DNA of 38,921 nt from Kitasatospora phosalacinea (GCF_000717185.1 NZ_JNYE01000072.1:1-38921), one strand, 5' to 3'. Positions 1-7,940 are shown, counted from the stretch's first letter. Notes: generated by a model not told the origin, from the letters alone. Translations and numbers: made by a program.

Positions 1-103
1 GCCCGGAAAACACCACACTCACAAGCTCGTTGACATCACGCACACCATGCCAACGACGCCCGTCACCCTTCGTTACCACCGATTACGGGACAGAGCCGGC
101 CAG

Positions 104-1108
104 GTGACCGACCCCTCGCCCCTGCGCCTGCCCGCGCCGCCGCCCGGCCGCCGCACCGTCCTGCTCGCCGGGCTGGGCTGCGCCCTGACGGCCTGCTCCA
201 CCACCCGCCCGAACACGCCCCTCGCCCACTCGAACACCCCCACCGCCCCGCCCGTCTCCTCCTCCCCCGCCGCGTTCCCGTCCCCCGCCGCCTGGCTGCC
301 GGGGCCGGGCGAGTTGCAACCGGACGTCAAGCTGCGGGCCGTGCAGGTGGTGGAGGCGATCGGCGGGTGGCCGCCGGGCGGGCAGGGGGTGGCGGCGGCC
401 CGGGCCCGGGTGGCGGCGCTCGGCGCGGATCCGGGGCTGGCCGATCAGGGCGGCCCGCTGCTGGCGGACGTGCCGCGGGCGGCGCTGGAGGTGGTGTACG
501 CGCAGTACGGCGGGCTGCTGGCGGATTCGGCGAGCGTGCTGGTGGTGTGTCGGCAGTGGCTGGCCGGGACGGACGGCGCGCCGGTGTCCACCGGCAGCAC
601 GGTCGACGTCCGGCTGAGCAGCGCCGCGCCGCGCTGGCGGGTCACCTCGCTGCACCTGTCCGATCCCGGCCCGGCGTCCGCCGCCACGGCCGATCCGGCG
701 CTCCGGGTGCTGGCGCAGCCGCGGATCGCGCTGCCGCCGGCCGCGGTGGCGGACGTGCGCAGCGGGCGGGTGCACGCTGCGGCGCTGGAGGCGATGCTGG
801 CGCTGGCGGGGGCGTACGCCTTCGAGGTGAGCGTGCTGCGTTCGGGCCATCCGCTGCTGGTGTTCGGGACGGACCGGCCGAGCGACCACCCGCGGGGGCT
901 GGCGTTCGACACCTGGCGGATCGAGGGGCACCCGGTGGTGGACCCGGCGGCCCCGGCCGGTCTGGTGGAGTCCTTCATGCGTGCGGCCGCGGCGGCGGGC
1001 TCGTACAACGTGGGCGGTCCGCAGCTGCTGTCCGGCGGGCGGACGGCGAACCAGTTCTTCAGCGACCCCACCCACCACGACCACGTGCACACGGGGTTCC
1101 GCGACTGA
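104..1108 (+). CDS. M15-like D,D-peptidase-fold lipoprotein
   Basis: This is a 334-residue exported protein. The amino terminus has a twin arginine (R16-R17), a hydrophobic stretch and a lipobox ending at Cys31 (LTAC), so it is probably a Tat- or Sec-exported lipoprotein. A Pro/Ser/Thr-rich linker follows. The carboxy-terminal third carries HPRGLAFD (about residues 261-268) and HHDHVHTGF (about 325-333). This resembles the SxHxxGxAxD plus HxH zinc-ligand layout of M15/LAS metallopeptidases, which cut D-Ala-D-Ala or peptide cross-links in peptidoglycan. I chose the GTG at 104. The ATG at 47 has no Shine-Dalgarno and would add a rare TTA codon and extra residues before the signal peptide. The peptidase role is inferred from these two motifs only, and the central region is unrecognised. 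Confidence 0.72.
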   Translation: MTDPSPLRLPAPPPGRRTVLLAGLGCALTACSTTRPNTPLAHSNTPTAPPVSSSPAAFPSPAAWLPGPGELQPDVKLRAVQVVEAIGGWPPGGQGVAAARARVAALGADPGLADQGGPLLADVPRAALEVVYAQYGGLLADSASVLVVCRQWLAGTDGAPVSTGSTVDVRLSSAAPRWRVTSLHLSDPGPASAATADPALRVLAQPRIALPPAAVADVRSGRVHAAALEAMLALAGAYAFEVSVLRSGHPLLVFGTDRPSDHPRGLAFDTWRIEGHPVVDPAAPAGLVESFMRAAAAAGSYNVGGPQLLSGGRTANQFFSDPTHHDHVHTGFRD

Positions 1109-1157
1109 TCCGCCCGGGGGCCAAGGGGGTTGACCGGGCGTCAGGCCCACCGTTGGA

Positions 1158-1171
1158 ATTCGTCCACGAAT
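1158..1171. promoter_or_regulatory. 14-bp inverted repeat in intergenic region
   Basis: ATTCGTCCACGAAT is a perfect 6-2-6 inverted repeat in the 141-bp gap between two lipoprotein genes, about 80 bp before the second gene's start. It has the size of a dimeric repressor site. No regulator is identified, and a chance palindrome cannot be excluded. Confidence 0.3.
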
Positions 1172-1249
1172 CGACTTGCACTTCGGTCTCCACCTGCGAG
1201 AACGTGTCCCGCGCCGTTCGATTGAGCGGGTATTCACGGAGGTGGGGTG

Positions 1250-2053
1250 GTGTCGGTGCAGGCACCCGCGAACGGGGTCGCCGCGGCACTGTCCGGGGTC
1301 GCGCTGGTGGCCGTCCTGGCGGGCTGCTCCGGCTCCTCCCCCGCTCCGAAGGCCGCGCCCGCCCCGACCCCGTCCGCCTCCGCGGCCCCCACCGCCTCCG
1401 CTGCTTCCGCCGCCTCCGCCGTCCCGACGGGTGACCGGACGCAGGAGCTGGAGCGGCTCCGGGCCGCGGTCGCCGCACCGGCGCGGCCGTTCTCGGCCTC
1501 GCTCTCGCTGGAGAGCCAGGACGACCAGAGCTACCTCCGGGGCAACGGCACGGTCAACGTGTCGGACGTCCAGACCAGCTCGATGGGCCTGGACGTGCTC
1601 ACCACCGGGGAGAGCGCCCTGCAGATCAACACCACCACCACGCGGGACGCGGTGTACACCCAGGTCGAGGGGGCGGCCTGGGAGAAGCACGGCCGCCGGC
1701 CCGGTACGGTGCTGGTGGCCGACCACCGGCCGATGGTGCAGGCCCTGCTGGAGCGCGGCCCGGACGCGTACCGGGGCCTGGAGAAGCTCCCCGGCATGAA
1801 CGGCGGCCTGGCCTACCACCTGGTGGGCGAACTGCCGGTCGCGCAGGTCGCCGACGGGCTCGGCTCGACGCTCCGCCAGCGGATCGCCGAACACCGCATC
1901 GAGCAGTGCGACACCGACCTGCTGGTCGACAGCGCGGGCCGGCTCTCCCGGCTGGAGCTGACCTGCGCGGGCGACGGCTACCGGGCCGCGTCCTCGCTGA
2001 GCCTGGCCGAGTACGGCCCGTCCTACGACATCCCGGTGCCCTCCGACCTCTGA
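1250..2053 (+). CDS. Conserved secreted lipoprotein (LppX/LprG-like)
   Basis: This is a 267-residue predicted lipoprotein. A hydrophobic segment ends in the lipobox VLAGC with the lipidated Cys at residue 26, followed by an Ala/Ser/Pro/Thr linker to about residue 65. The rest reads as a single beta-rich domain: alternating polar and hydrophobic strands, a YTQVEGAAWEKH segment and a late LTCAGDGYR segment. That is the general look of actinobacterial LppX/LprG-type lipid-carrier lipoproteins, but I assign no ligand. The GGAGG at 1238-1242 fits the GTG at 1250 (7-nt gap) better than the GTG at 1247 (4-nt gap). The signal n-region has no Lys or Arg, which is unusual. The gene stands alone between an M15-like lipoprotein and a small ORF. 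Confidence 0.75.
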   Translation: MSVQAPANGVAAALSGVALVAVLAGCSGSSPAPKAAPAPTPSASAAPTASAASAASAVPTGDRTQELERLRAAVAAPARPFSASLSLESQDDQSYLRGNGTVNVSDVQTSSMGLDVLTTGESALQINTTTTRDAVYTQVEGAAWEKHGRRPGTVLVADHRPMVQALLERGPDAYRGLEKLPGMNGGLAYHLVGELPVAQVADGLGSTLRQRIAEHRIEQCDTDLLVDSAGRLSRLELTCAGDGYRAASSLSLAEYGPSYDIPVPSDL

Positions 2054-2122
2054 CCCTCCCCGCCCCTCCCCCACCCTCGCGAAGTCGTCGCTGCGCCGCC
2101 CCGTCTCCGGCATGCTGCTCGG

Positions 2123-2341
2123 GTGCACCTGCTCTTCGACGGCACCACCCCGCTGCCGCGCCTGCTGCTGCTCGGCGGCTTCCTGGTCCGCCCCGACTTC
2201 GAGGCCGTCCTGGATCCGCCGGTCTTCCTCGCCGCGGGCGACCGCGTCGCGTACGAGCACACCCACCTCACCGTCACCTCCCCGGCGGGCGCCGTCCGTA
2301 CCGTCCCGGTCGCCTCCGCCCACTGGCTCTGCCGCCGCTGA
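2123..2341 (+). CDS. Small hypothetical protein (72 aa)
   Basis: I do not recognise this gene. It starts at GTG, and nearly every codon third position is G or C, as in genuine genes of this genome. The product has a hydrophobic leucine run near residues 11-22, then a short acidic/beta-like stretch, and ends in WLCRR. No clear Shine-Dalgarno precedes the GTG, and the upstream sequence overlaps no other gene. It lies 69 bp downstream of the lipoprotein gene and 67 bp upstream of the phosphatase gene, so all three could share a transcript. Two overlapping frames are also open here, but their amino-acid composition is that of shadow frames. Confidence 0.5.
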   Translation: MHLLFDGTTPLPRLLLLGGFLVRPDFEAVLDPPVFLAAGDRVAYEHTHLTVTSPAGAVRTVPVASAHWLCRR

Positions 2342-2408
2342 CCGGCCGGTTCCGCGGCAGCGGGAACTCCCGTCGCCCTGAGCCGCGTTGGCGGGCGGGA
2401 GGCTGTGG

Positions 2409-2924
2409 ATGAAGACCGCTCGGAAGGGCGGCGCACCGGATCCGGGAGCGCCGTGGGACGAGATCGCGCCCGGGCTGTGGATGGGCGGCCACCACTGGGC
2501 GGACGCGGCCGGGCAGCGGCGGCCGGTGGTGGTCGGCGCGGAGTTCGACCTGGTGGTCAGCCTGTTCTCGGCCACGGGCCACGGCCCGGCGCCGGGGGTG
2601 CCGCACCGGATCGTCCCGGTGCCGGACGGGCCGCTGAACGCCGGGCAGTTGGCCGCGGTGCAGGAGGCCGCGCGGGCCGTGGCGGCGGCGGTGGGCTCGG
2701 GGCGGACGGTGCTGGTGCGCTGCCGTTCCGGGTACAACCGCTCCGGGCTGGTGGTCGCGCAGGCGCTGGTGGAGCTCGGCGCGAGCAGCGCCGAGGCGGT
2801 GCGCAGGGTCCGGGCGGGGCGCTCGCCGTGGGCGCTGCACAACGGGCTGTTCGTGGAGTACCTGGACGTCGGGTTGGACGTCGCCCGGCTGCTCGTCTCG
2901 CTGGAGGCGCTGGACTCGTCCTGA
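2409..2924 (+). CDS. Dual-specificity / tyrosine-type protein phosphatase
   Basis: This is a 171-residue cytoplasmic protein with no signal peptide. The signature C-x5-R loop is CRSGYNRSG, with nucleophile Cys105 and phosphate-binding Arg111. An upstream VPDGP places the probable general acid at Asp73. This is the compact cysteine-phosphatase fold of DSP-type enzymes, which hydrolyse phospho-Ser/Thr/Tyr or other phosphoesters through a cysteinyl-phosphate intermediate. The amino-terminal W-x-E-I-x-P-G-L-W-M-G-G segment is typical of the family entry strand. The start is fixed by GGGAGG at 2397-2402, 6 nt before the ATG; an in-frame start 21 bp upstream lies before that ribosome site. The substrate is unknown. 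No kinase gene is adjacent. Confidence 0.85.
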   Translation: MKTARKGGAPDPGAPWDEIAPGLWMGGHHWADAAGQRRPVVVGAEFDLVVSLFSATGHGPAPGVPHRIVPVPDGPLNAGQLAAVQEAARAVAAAVGSGRTVLVRCRSGYNRSGLVVAQALVELGASSAEAVRRVRAGRSPWALHNGLFVEYLDVGLDVARLLVSLEALDSS

Positions 2925-2974
2925 GCCCGCGCCCCTCCGCGCCCCGTCCCTCCTGCTCCATGGCCCGCTACGGC

Positions 2975-3011
2975 CCGCACCCGGCGGCCCTCGGCGGGCC
3001 GTCGGGTGCGG
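2975..3011. terminator. Convergent-gene hairpin
   Basis: CCGCACCCG at 2975-2983 pairs with CGGGTGCGG at 3003-3011 around a GC-rich loop that can itself pair. It lies between the 3' ends of the plus-strand phosphatase and the minus-strand surface-protein gene, so it probably acts as a bidirectional terminator. It has no U-tract, as is usual in these genomes. Confidence 0.55.
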
Positions 3012-3030
3012 CGGAACCTTTCTGCGGTGG

Positions 3031-4413
3031 TCAGTGCTTGCGGCCGCGGCGGCGCAGCAGGAGGGTCCCGGCGGCGAGGGCCGCGGCGGCGGTGGCGGCG
3101 GCCACCGGGAGGGCGGGGCCGCTGCCGGTGGCGGGCAGTTCACCGCCCGGGCCGGTGGGGGACGGGGCGGGCAGGGTCCGCGAGGGGCTGGGGGACGGAG
3201 CGGGGCTGGTGCTGGTGGACGGGCTCGGGCTGGGGCTGGGGCTCGGACTCGGCGAGGGGCTGGGACTCGGGCTCGGACTCGGACTCGGACTCGGCGAGGG
3301 GCTGGTGCTGTCGCAGGAGATGGTCGCGTTGAACGGCCAGTAGTGCAGTTCCCCGGCGACGATCGACTGGCCGTCGACGATCGGCCCGGCCTGGTAGGAG
3401 CGGGCGATGATGTCGCCCTCGATGTTGGAGCCGTTGATGTCCTCGAGGCGGGCGCTGGGCGCGTAGACGGTGCCCTCCAGGGAGTCGCCGCTGGCCATGG
3501 TGACGTGGGTGGCGTCCGGGAAGTCCCACAGCACGTAGGGTGCCTGCTGGCCGCTGATGCCGGGGGTGTTGGGGTTGTCCCAGACGAAGACGCCGCCTTC
3601 GGCGGTGGTGTCGGTGACGATCAGCAGCGGGGTGTCCTGGCTGGGCTGGTTGCGGAAGTTGATCTCGCCGAGGGCGTTCATCTGCTGGCCGGTCAGGTGC
3701 AGCACGTTGGTGCGGCCGGGGGTGAGCGTCAGGTAGCCGTTGACGCCGGACGGGTAGGGGCCGTCGGGCAGCGGGTTGCCCGCGTCGTCGACCAGGGTGA
3801 CGTTCTGCGCGCAGGCGGCCATCACCCGGGCGCGTTCGCGGAAGGCCTCGAACGCGGTGGTGAAGTCGATCAGGCCGGGTGCCGGTCCGACCGAGGCGAG
3901 CGGCTGGTGCAGCGTCATCTCGATCCGGGGCACCGAGTTGTGCACCGTCCCGGCGGCCACCACCTGGGTGTTGACCTGGGCGTTGTTGGCGTCCCGGTCG
4001 ACGGCGAGCGCGCCGGTCATGTCGCCGATCTTGGTGTAGCCGTTGCTGAGCACCTTCAGCACCCCGTCCGGGGAGCTCCTGGCGAAGTCGATGCGGCCGC
4101 CGACCACCAGCGCGGCCGGGTGGTCGTCGCCGGGTGCGGTGAAGGTGCCGGGGGTGTGCAGGCTGACGTTGTAGCCGGAGCCGAAGGTGAGGTTGCCTCC
4201 GGTGGCGATCGGGCCTTCGGCCTCGGTGCTGCCCAGCGTGGTGTCGTACTCCACGAAGGCGTTGTAGCCGAGGTTCCCGTCCACCGGGTTGCCGATCGAG
4301 GCCCGCTTGGCGCCGACCGCGACGGCGGAGGGCGAGAGCAGGGCCGGGAGGAGCAGGGGCGTGGTGGCGAGGCCGAGGGAGAGGGCGGCGAGGGCGAGGG
4401 GGCGTACGGACAT
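3031..4413 (-). CDS. Choice-of-anchor A surface protein with LPATG sorting tail
   Basis: This is a 460-residue exported protein. Residues 1 to about 33 form a signal peptide. Residues 38 to about 365 match the choice-of-anchor A domain: an opening NPVDGNLGYNAFVEYDT, EGPIATGGNL, LVVGGRIDF, a GYLTLTPG segment and a late GTVYAPSARLEDINGSNIEGDIIA. A long Ser-Pro repeat linker follows, then LPATG at 426-430, a hydrophobic helix and a basic RRRGRKH tail. That order is a sortase cell-wall sorting signal. The domain is known from bacterial extracellular and adhesin-like proteins, and a surface structural or adhesive role is inferred. No Shine-Dalgarno precedes the ATG, whereas TAACCT lies at -12 to -7, which suggests a leaderless mRNA. 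Streptomycete class E sortases prefer LAxTG, so LPATG implies a different sortase or relaxed recognition. Confidence 0.82.
   Translation of the reverse strand: MSVRPLALAALSLGLATTPLLLPALLSPSAVAVGAKRASIGNPVDGNLGYNAFVEYDTTLGSTEAEGPIATGGNLTFGSGYNVSLHTPGTFTAPGDDHPAALVVGGRIDFARSSPDGVLKVLSNGYTKIGDMTGALAVDRDANNAQVNTQVVAAGTVHNSVPRIEMTLHQPLASVGPAPGLIDFTTAFEAFRERARVMAACAQNVTLVDDAGNPLPDGPYPSGVNGYLTLTPGRTNVLHLTGQQMNALGEINFRNQPSQDTPLLIVTDTTAEGGVFVWDNPNTPGISGQQAPYVLWDFPDATHVTMASGDSLEGTVYAPSARLEDINGSNIEGDIIARSYQAGPIVDGQSIVAGELHYWPFNATISCDSTSPSPSPSPSPSPSPSPSPSPSPSPSPSPSTSTSPAPSPSPSRTLPAPSPTGPGGELPATGSGPALPVAAATAAAALAAGTLLLRRRGRKH
3195..3303. repeat. Hexanucleotide-like repeat encoding Ser-Pro linker
   Basis: A low-complexity tract of alternating GGGCTG/GGACTC-type units encodes the (Ser-Pro)n wall-spanning linker of the surface protein on the minus strand. 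Slippage here would change linker length in steps of two residues without breaking the frame. Confidence 0.8.
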
Positions 4414-4419
4414 AGCGGG

Positions 4420-4425
4420 AGGTTA
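4420..4425 (-). promoter_or_regulatory. Putative leaderless -10 element
   Basis: On the minus strand TAACCT occupies -12 to -7 relative to the ATG at 4413, and no ribosome-binding site is visible. That spacing is what a leaderless transcript starting at the A of the ATG would need. No convincing -35 box was found. Confidence 0.35.
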
Positions 4426-4926
4426 GGTGGACAAAGCGGTCATCTCACGCCGCCACGCGGCATCCCCACGGACGGCGGCACCCTTGGCGGCGCACCGACG
4501 GGCCGGCCGCGCGGAGCCGCGCCGGATTCCCGGACGATTCCCGGGGAATTCCGAGCCGCCTTTCAGGAATCCGACCGGAAGGCCTCCGCCCCCGAACCGA
4601 CCTGCGGCTCCGCGCACCTGCCGCCGCGTCAGGAACGCCCGGGCCGAAGGCTTATCGGAGCATTATCGGCGACTTCGATTCCCCCTAACCGCACCGGCCG
4701 CCACCTGCGCCGCAGCGGACCGGAATGCCCTCCGGGGTGCCCCCGTCCACCGTGCGGGGCCGCCCGGGCGGTCGGCGGCGGCGCGGATCGGGGGCGGTTT
4801 TCCTGCGGTTCCCCGTCATCCGCCCGTCGGCCGGAGCCTGACGTCGCGCCAGGTCCGCACCGCGGGGCGGGCGGTGGCGAGTGGCCGGATCCCGCCATCC
4901 GCCAACCACTCGCCGTTGGCCGACAC
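4426..4926. other. Intergenic region without a supported gene
   Basis: About 500 bp lie between the divergent surface-protein and LPMO genes. Open frames exist on both strands, but their Arg/Pro/Ala-rich translations look like noise. Visible elements are a 6-1-6 inverted repeat ATTCCCGGGGAAT at 4537-4549 and two copies of TTATCGG at about 4650-4670. The regulated LPMO promoter lies just to the right. Confidence 0.5.
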
Positions 4927-4956
4927 TTGTCAATTGGTATAGGCCAATCGTAGCCT
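4927..4956 (+). promoter_or_regulatory. LPMO promoter with DasR-type operator (dre)
   Basis: TTGTCA at 4927-4932 and TAGCCT at 4951-4956 form a -35/-10 pair with an 18-nt spacer. The spacer is filled by ATTGGTATAGGCCAAT (4933-4948), which matches the streptomycete DasR response element ACTGGTCTAGACCACT in spacing and in most positions. DasR represses chitin and GlcNAc genes until amino-sugar phosphates accumulate. Bound DasR here would sit between -35 and -10 and block RNA polymerase. Confidence 0.75.
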
Positions 4957-5076
4957 TCGGACGGCTCGCGGTGTGCCGGGTCCACACCGCGCCGCCCCGG
5001 GGTCGCTCCCCGTGGCCCGCAGGCAGACGTGCCCGCTTTTCCCCCACGACCGGCCCGACCTTTCCTGAGGAGAACC

Positions 5077-6000
5077 ATGTCCTGGTCCCGCCGTCTGCTC
5101 ACCGCCTCCGCGGTGGGCGCGGGCGCCCTGGTCGCCACCACCCTCGCCGCGGGCACCGCCGGCGCGCACGGCGCCATGTTCGGTCCGCCCAGCCGCATCG
5201 CGGCCTGCTACGCGGAAGGCCCCGAGACCCCCAAGTCCCAGGTCTGCAAGGACCTCGTCGCGGACAGCGGCACCCAGCCGCTGTACGACTGGAACGAGGT
5301 GAACATCGCCAGCGCCAACGGGCAGAGCCAGCAGATCATCCCGGACGGCCACCTCTGCTCGGCCAACCGCGACAAGTACCGCGCCCTGGACTGGGCCCGC
5401 ACCGACTGGCCGGCCACCTCGGTGACGGCCGGCGCGAAGAACTTCGACTTCCGGGTCACCGCGCCCCACCAGGGCACCATGAAGCTGTACCTCACCAAGG
5501 CCGGCTACGACCCCACCAAGCCGCTGAAGTGGTCCGACCTGGACCTCTCCGCCCCGGTCGCGGTCCACGACACCGCGCGCACCTCGGACAACGGGTACTA
5601 CCACGTCAACGTGGACCTGCCGCAGCGCACCGGCCGCCAGCTGGTCTACATGGTGTGGCAGCGCTCGGACAGTCCGGAGGCGTTCTACGGCTGCTCCGAC
5701 CTCGACTTCGGCGGCACCACCGCCGCAGCCGCGACCGGCGCGCTCGCCGCGGGCGCCCCCGCCGCGCCGACCCAGGCGCAGATCGACGCGGGCGCCGCCC
5801 GCTCGACCGTCTCGCACCACGGCCACGGCGGCGACCTCACCGCCGCCGAGGCGGTGGTGGCCGCCTCGGGCACCGCCGCCGTCGAGCAGCCGGAGCACGA
5901 CAACCTGCTGCTCGGCCTGGCCGGCGCGGCCCTGCTGTCGGCCACCGCCTCGGGCGCGTACCTGGCCCGCCGGATGCGCGGCACCGCCGTCTCCGCCTGA
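5077..6000 (+). CDS. AA10 lytic polysaccharide monooxygenase, membrane-tailed
   Basis: This is a 307-residue secreted copper enzyme that oxidatively cleaves chitin or cellulose. A signal peptide (1-30, RR at 5-6) ends in AGA, so the mature protein starts with His31 (HGAMFGPPSR), the required amino-terminal histidine-brace ligand. His131, in FRVTAPHQGTMK, fits the second brace histidine, and Phe211 in CSDLDF fits the axial aromatic. The catalytic domain ends near 213. An Ala/Thr-rich linker then leads to a hydrophobic helix (about 280-298) and a basic ARRMRG tail, which suggests anchoring at the membrane rather than release; no LPxTG-type motif is seen. GAGGAG at 5067-5072 sets the start. The upstream dre and the following chitinases point to chitin as substrate. 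Confidence 0.92.
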   Translation: MSWSRRLLTASAVGAGALVATTLAAGTAGAHGAMFGPPSRIAACYAEGPETPKSQVCKDLVADSGTQPLYDWNEVNIASANGQSQQIIPDGHLCSANRDKYRALDWARTDWPATSVTAGAKNFDFRVTAPHQGTMKLYLTKAGYDPTKPLKWSDLDLSAPVAVHDTARTSDNGYYHVNVDLPQRTGRQLVYMVWQRSDSPEAFYGCSDLDFGGTTAAAATGALAAGAPAAPTQAQIDAGAARSTVSHHGHGGDLTAAEAVVAASGTAAVEQPEHDNLLLGLAGAALLSATASGAYLARRMRGTAVSA

Positions 6001-6012
6001 CGGCCCACGAAC

Positions 6013-6030
6013 GCCTGACCTGGGTCAGGC
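6013..6030 (+). terminator. Short perfect inverted repeat after LPMO
   Basis: GCCTGACCTGGGTCAGGC is a perfect palindromic hairpin 13 bp after the LPMO stop codon. It is followed at once by a longer hairpin, so the two may act together as a terminator. Confidence 0.5.
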
Positions 6031-6034
6031 GGGT

Positions 6035-6071
6035 GGCGCGGCCCCTTCCCCCACGTTTCGGGGGCCGCGCC
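6035..6071 (+). terminator. 11-bp stem-loop terminator after LPMO
   Basis: GGCGCGGCCCC (6035-6045) pairs perfectly with GGGGCCGCGCC (6061-6071) around a 15-nt loop. This strong hairpin lies 34 bp downstream of the LPMO gene and separates it from the next chitinase gene, which has its own promoter. Confidence 0.7.
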
Positions 6072-6134
6072 CTCCGTCGCCCCCGGGCCGCCCCTCGGCG
6101 GCCCTCCGTCACCCCCAGGCCGCCCCTCGGCGGC
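6071..6134. repeat. Two 32-bp tandem copies
   Basis: Positions 6071-6102 and 6103-6134 are the same 32-bp GC-rich unit with two G-to-A differences. They lie between the LPMO terminator and the chitinase promoter. No coding or regulatory role is apparent. Confidence 0.7.
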
Positions 6135-6206
6135 CCTCGGCGGCCCGACGGACTCGGCCGCACCCGATTGAACCGTCAACTCCTTGCAAAACCGCAGGAC
6201 TTCACC

Positions 6207-6236
6207 TTGACGGCCCGGATTGGTCTGGACCATCTT
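6207..6236 (+). promoter_or_regulatory. Chitinase promoter with DasR-type operator (dre)
   Basis: The element ATTGGTCTGGACCATC (6219-6234) has the perfectly palindromic-type core TGGTCTGGACCA and closely matches the DasR response element. A TTGACG at 6207-6212 with an 18-nt spacer to CATCTT (6231-6236) is the likely promoter, so the operator covers the spacer and -10 box. Confidence 0.78.
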
Positions 6237-6301
6237 GAGTGCGCCCCCGCACCCGAGAACGGCCCCACCCGTCCCCCACACCGCCAAGGAGGACCCGCCC
6301 C

Positions 6302-7921
6302 ATGAGGCGCGTCACCCTCTCCCTCGCCGCGGCCGCGGCCCTGATCGCCGCCCCGCTGGGCGCCACCGCCGCCGGAGCGGCCGACGTGACCGGCCTGACC
6401 GCGGACTACGCGGTCACCCAGAGCTGGTCGAGCGGCTTCCAGGCCACGTACACCGTGACCAACCGCACCACCGCCACCGTCAACAGCTGGTCGCTCTCCT
6501 TCGACCTGCCGACCGGCGAGAGCGTCTCCAGCCTGTGGAACGGCACGCTCACCTCGACCGCCACCCCCACCGGCACCCACTACACGGTGACCTCGCCGAC
6601 CTGGGCCGCCCCGCTCGCGCCCGGCGCCGCCGCCCCCGCGGTCGGCTTCGGCGTCACCACCGGCGCGGTGCAGAGCGCGCCCGTCAACTGCACGGTCAAC
6701 GACCAGCCGTGCGCGGGCGCCCCCGCCGACGGCACCGCGCCGACCGTCCCCGGCAACCCGCACTCCACTGGCACCGGGCCGGGCAGCATCACCCTCGGCT
6801 GGACGGCCTCCACCGACAACGCCGCGGTGGCCGGCTACCGCGTCCGCGAGGGCTCCACAGTGGTCGCCACCGTGACCGGGACCTCGGCCACCGTCCGCGG
6901 CCTGCTCCAGGGCAGCAGCCACACCTTCACCGTCAGCGCCTTCGACGCGGCGGGCAACGAGTCCGCCGGCTCGGCCGCCGTCACCGCCGTCGCGGGCAGC
7001 GGCACCAGCGCCGGGACCGCCGCCCCCTACGTGGACCTCGGCGCGTACCCGACGCCCAGCCTGCCCGCGCTCTCCGCCGCCAGCGGCATCAAGGAGTTCT
7101 CGCTGGCGTTCCTCATCAACGGCAGCCAGCCGTGCACCGCCAGCTGGTTCGGCGCCTACGACCCGGCCACCGGCTGGAACAAGGCCGACATGGACGCGAT
7201 CCGCGACGCGGGCGGCGACGTCCGCCCGTCCTTCGGCGGCGCCAACGGCACCGAGCTCGCCCAGTCCTGCACCACGGTCGCCGCGCTGGCCGCCCAGTAC
7301 CAGAAGGTCGTGGACGTCTACGCGCTGGACCGCGTCGACTTCGACATCGAGGGCACCGCCGTCACCGACCGCACCTCGGTCGACCGCCGCTCCGCCGCGC
7401 TCGCCCAGGTCCAGGCCGCGCAGCGGGCCAAGGGCCGCGAGCTGAAGGTCAGCCTGACCCTGCCGGTGCTGCCCAGCGGCCTGACCGCGGACGGCGTCCA
7501 CATCCTGCAGTCCGCCAAGAACGCCGGCCTGTCCGTCGACCTGGTCAACGTGATGGCGATGGACTTCGGCGACTGGGCCGCCCCGAGCCCGGCGGGCCGG
7601 ATGGGCGCCTACGCGATCCAGGCCGCGCAGTCCACCCAGGCGCAGATCCGCTCGGTGTGGACCGGCCTGACGGACGCCCAGGCGTACGCCATGGTCGGCG
7701 TCACCCCGATGCTCGGCCAGAACGACACCGCCTCCGAGGTGTTCGGCATCACCGACGCGCAGCAGCTGCTCGCCTTCGCCCAGCAGAACCACCTCGGCGA
7801 GCTGGCCTTCTGGGAGATGACCCGGGACGCCAACGCGTGCACCGGCTCGCTGCCCAAGTGCACCAACGTCCCGCAGACGCCGTACCAGTTCTCGAAGGTC
7901 TTCGCGGCGTACCAGGGCTGA
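6302..7921 (+). CDS. Secreted chitinase: CBM2 - FnIII - GH18
   Basis: This is a 539-residue chitinase that hydrolyses beta-1,4-GlcNAc chains by substrate-assisted catalysis. Residues 1-27 are a signal peptide. Residues 28 to about 130 form a CBM2-like module (SWSSGFQATYTVTNRT, NSWSLSFDLP, with Cys130 and Cys137 nearby). Residues 145-232 form a fibronectin type III module (WTASTDNAAVAGYRV, DAAGNES). GH18 follows from about 241 to the end, with SFGGANG near 310 and the catalytic DxxDxDxE at 343-350 (DRVDFDIE), Glu350 being the proton donor. AAGGAGG at 6286-6292 lies 9 nt before the ATG, which fixes the start. The gene is flanked by its own dre promoter and a strong terminator, so it is monocistronic. 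It partners functionally with the LPMO upstream. Confidence 0.94.
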   Translation: MRRVTLSLAAAAALIAAPLGATAAGAADVTGLTADYAVTQSWSSGFQATYTVTNRTTATVNSWSLSFDLPTGESVSSLWNGTLTSTATPTGTHYTVTSPTWAAPLAPGAAAPAVGFGVTTGAVQSAPVNCTVNDQPCAGAPADGTAPTVPGNPHSTGTGPGSITLGWTASTDNAAVAGYRVREGSTVVATVTGTSATVRGLLQGSSHTFTVSAFDAAGNESAGSAAVTAVAGSGTSAGTAAPYVDLGAYPTPSLPALSAASGIKEFSLAFLINGSQPCTASWFGAYDPATGWNKADMDAIRDAGGDVRPSFGGANGTELAQSCTTVAALAAQYQKVVDVYALDRVDFDIEGTAVTDRTSVDRRSAALAQVQAAQRAKGRELKVSLTLPVLPSGLTADGVHILQSAKNAGLSVDLVNVMAMDFGDWAAPSPAGRMGAYAIQAAQSTQAQIRSVWTGLTDAQAYAMVGVTPMLGQNDTASEVFGITDAQQLLAFAQQNHLGELAFWEMTRDANACTGSLPKCTNVPQTPYQFSKVFAAYQG

Positions 7922-7940
7922 TCCGGCCCTCCGCACGACA

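Noticed and set aside
83..2980. A 965-codon minus-strand frame across the first lipoprotein genes
   Set aside because: Composition is that of an antisense frame in high-GC DNA, and it opposes several genes with clear domains and ribosome sites.
4427..4942. A 171-codon plus-strand frame in the gap before the LPMO gene
   Set aside because: Arg/Pro/Ala-rich translation, no ribosome site, and it runs into the dre/promoter. It looks like noise.
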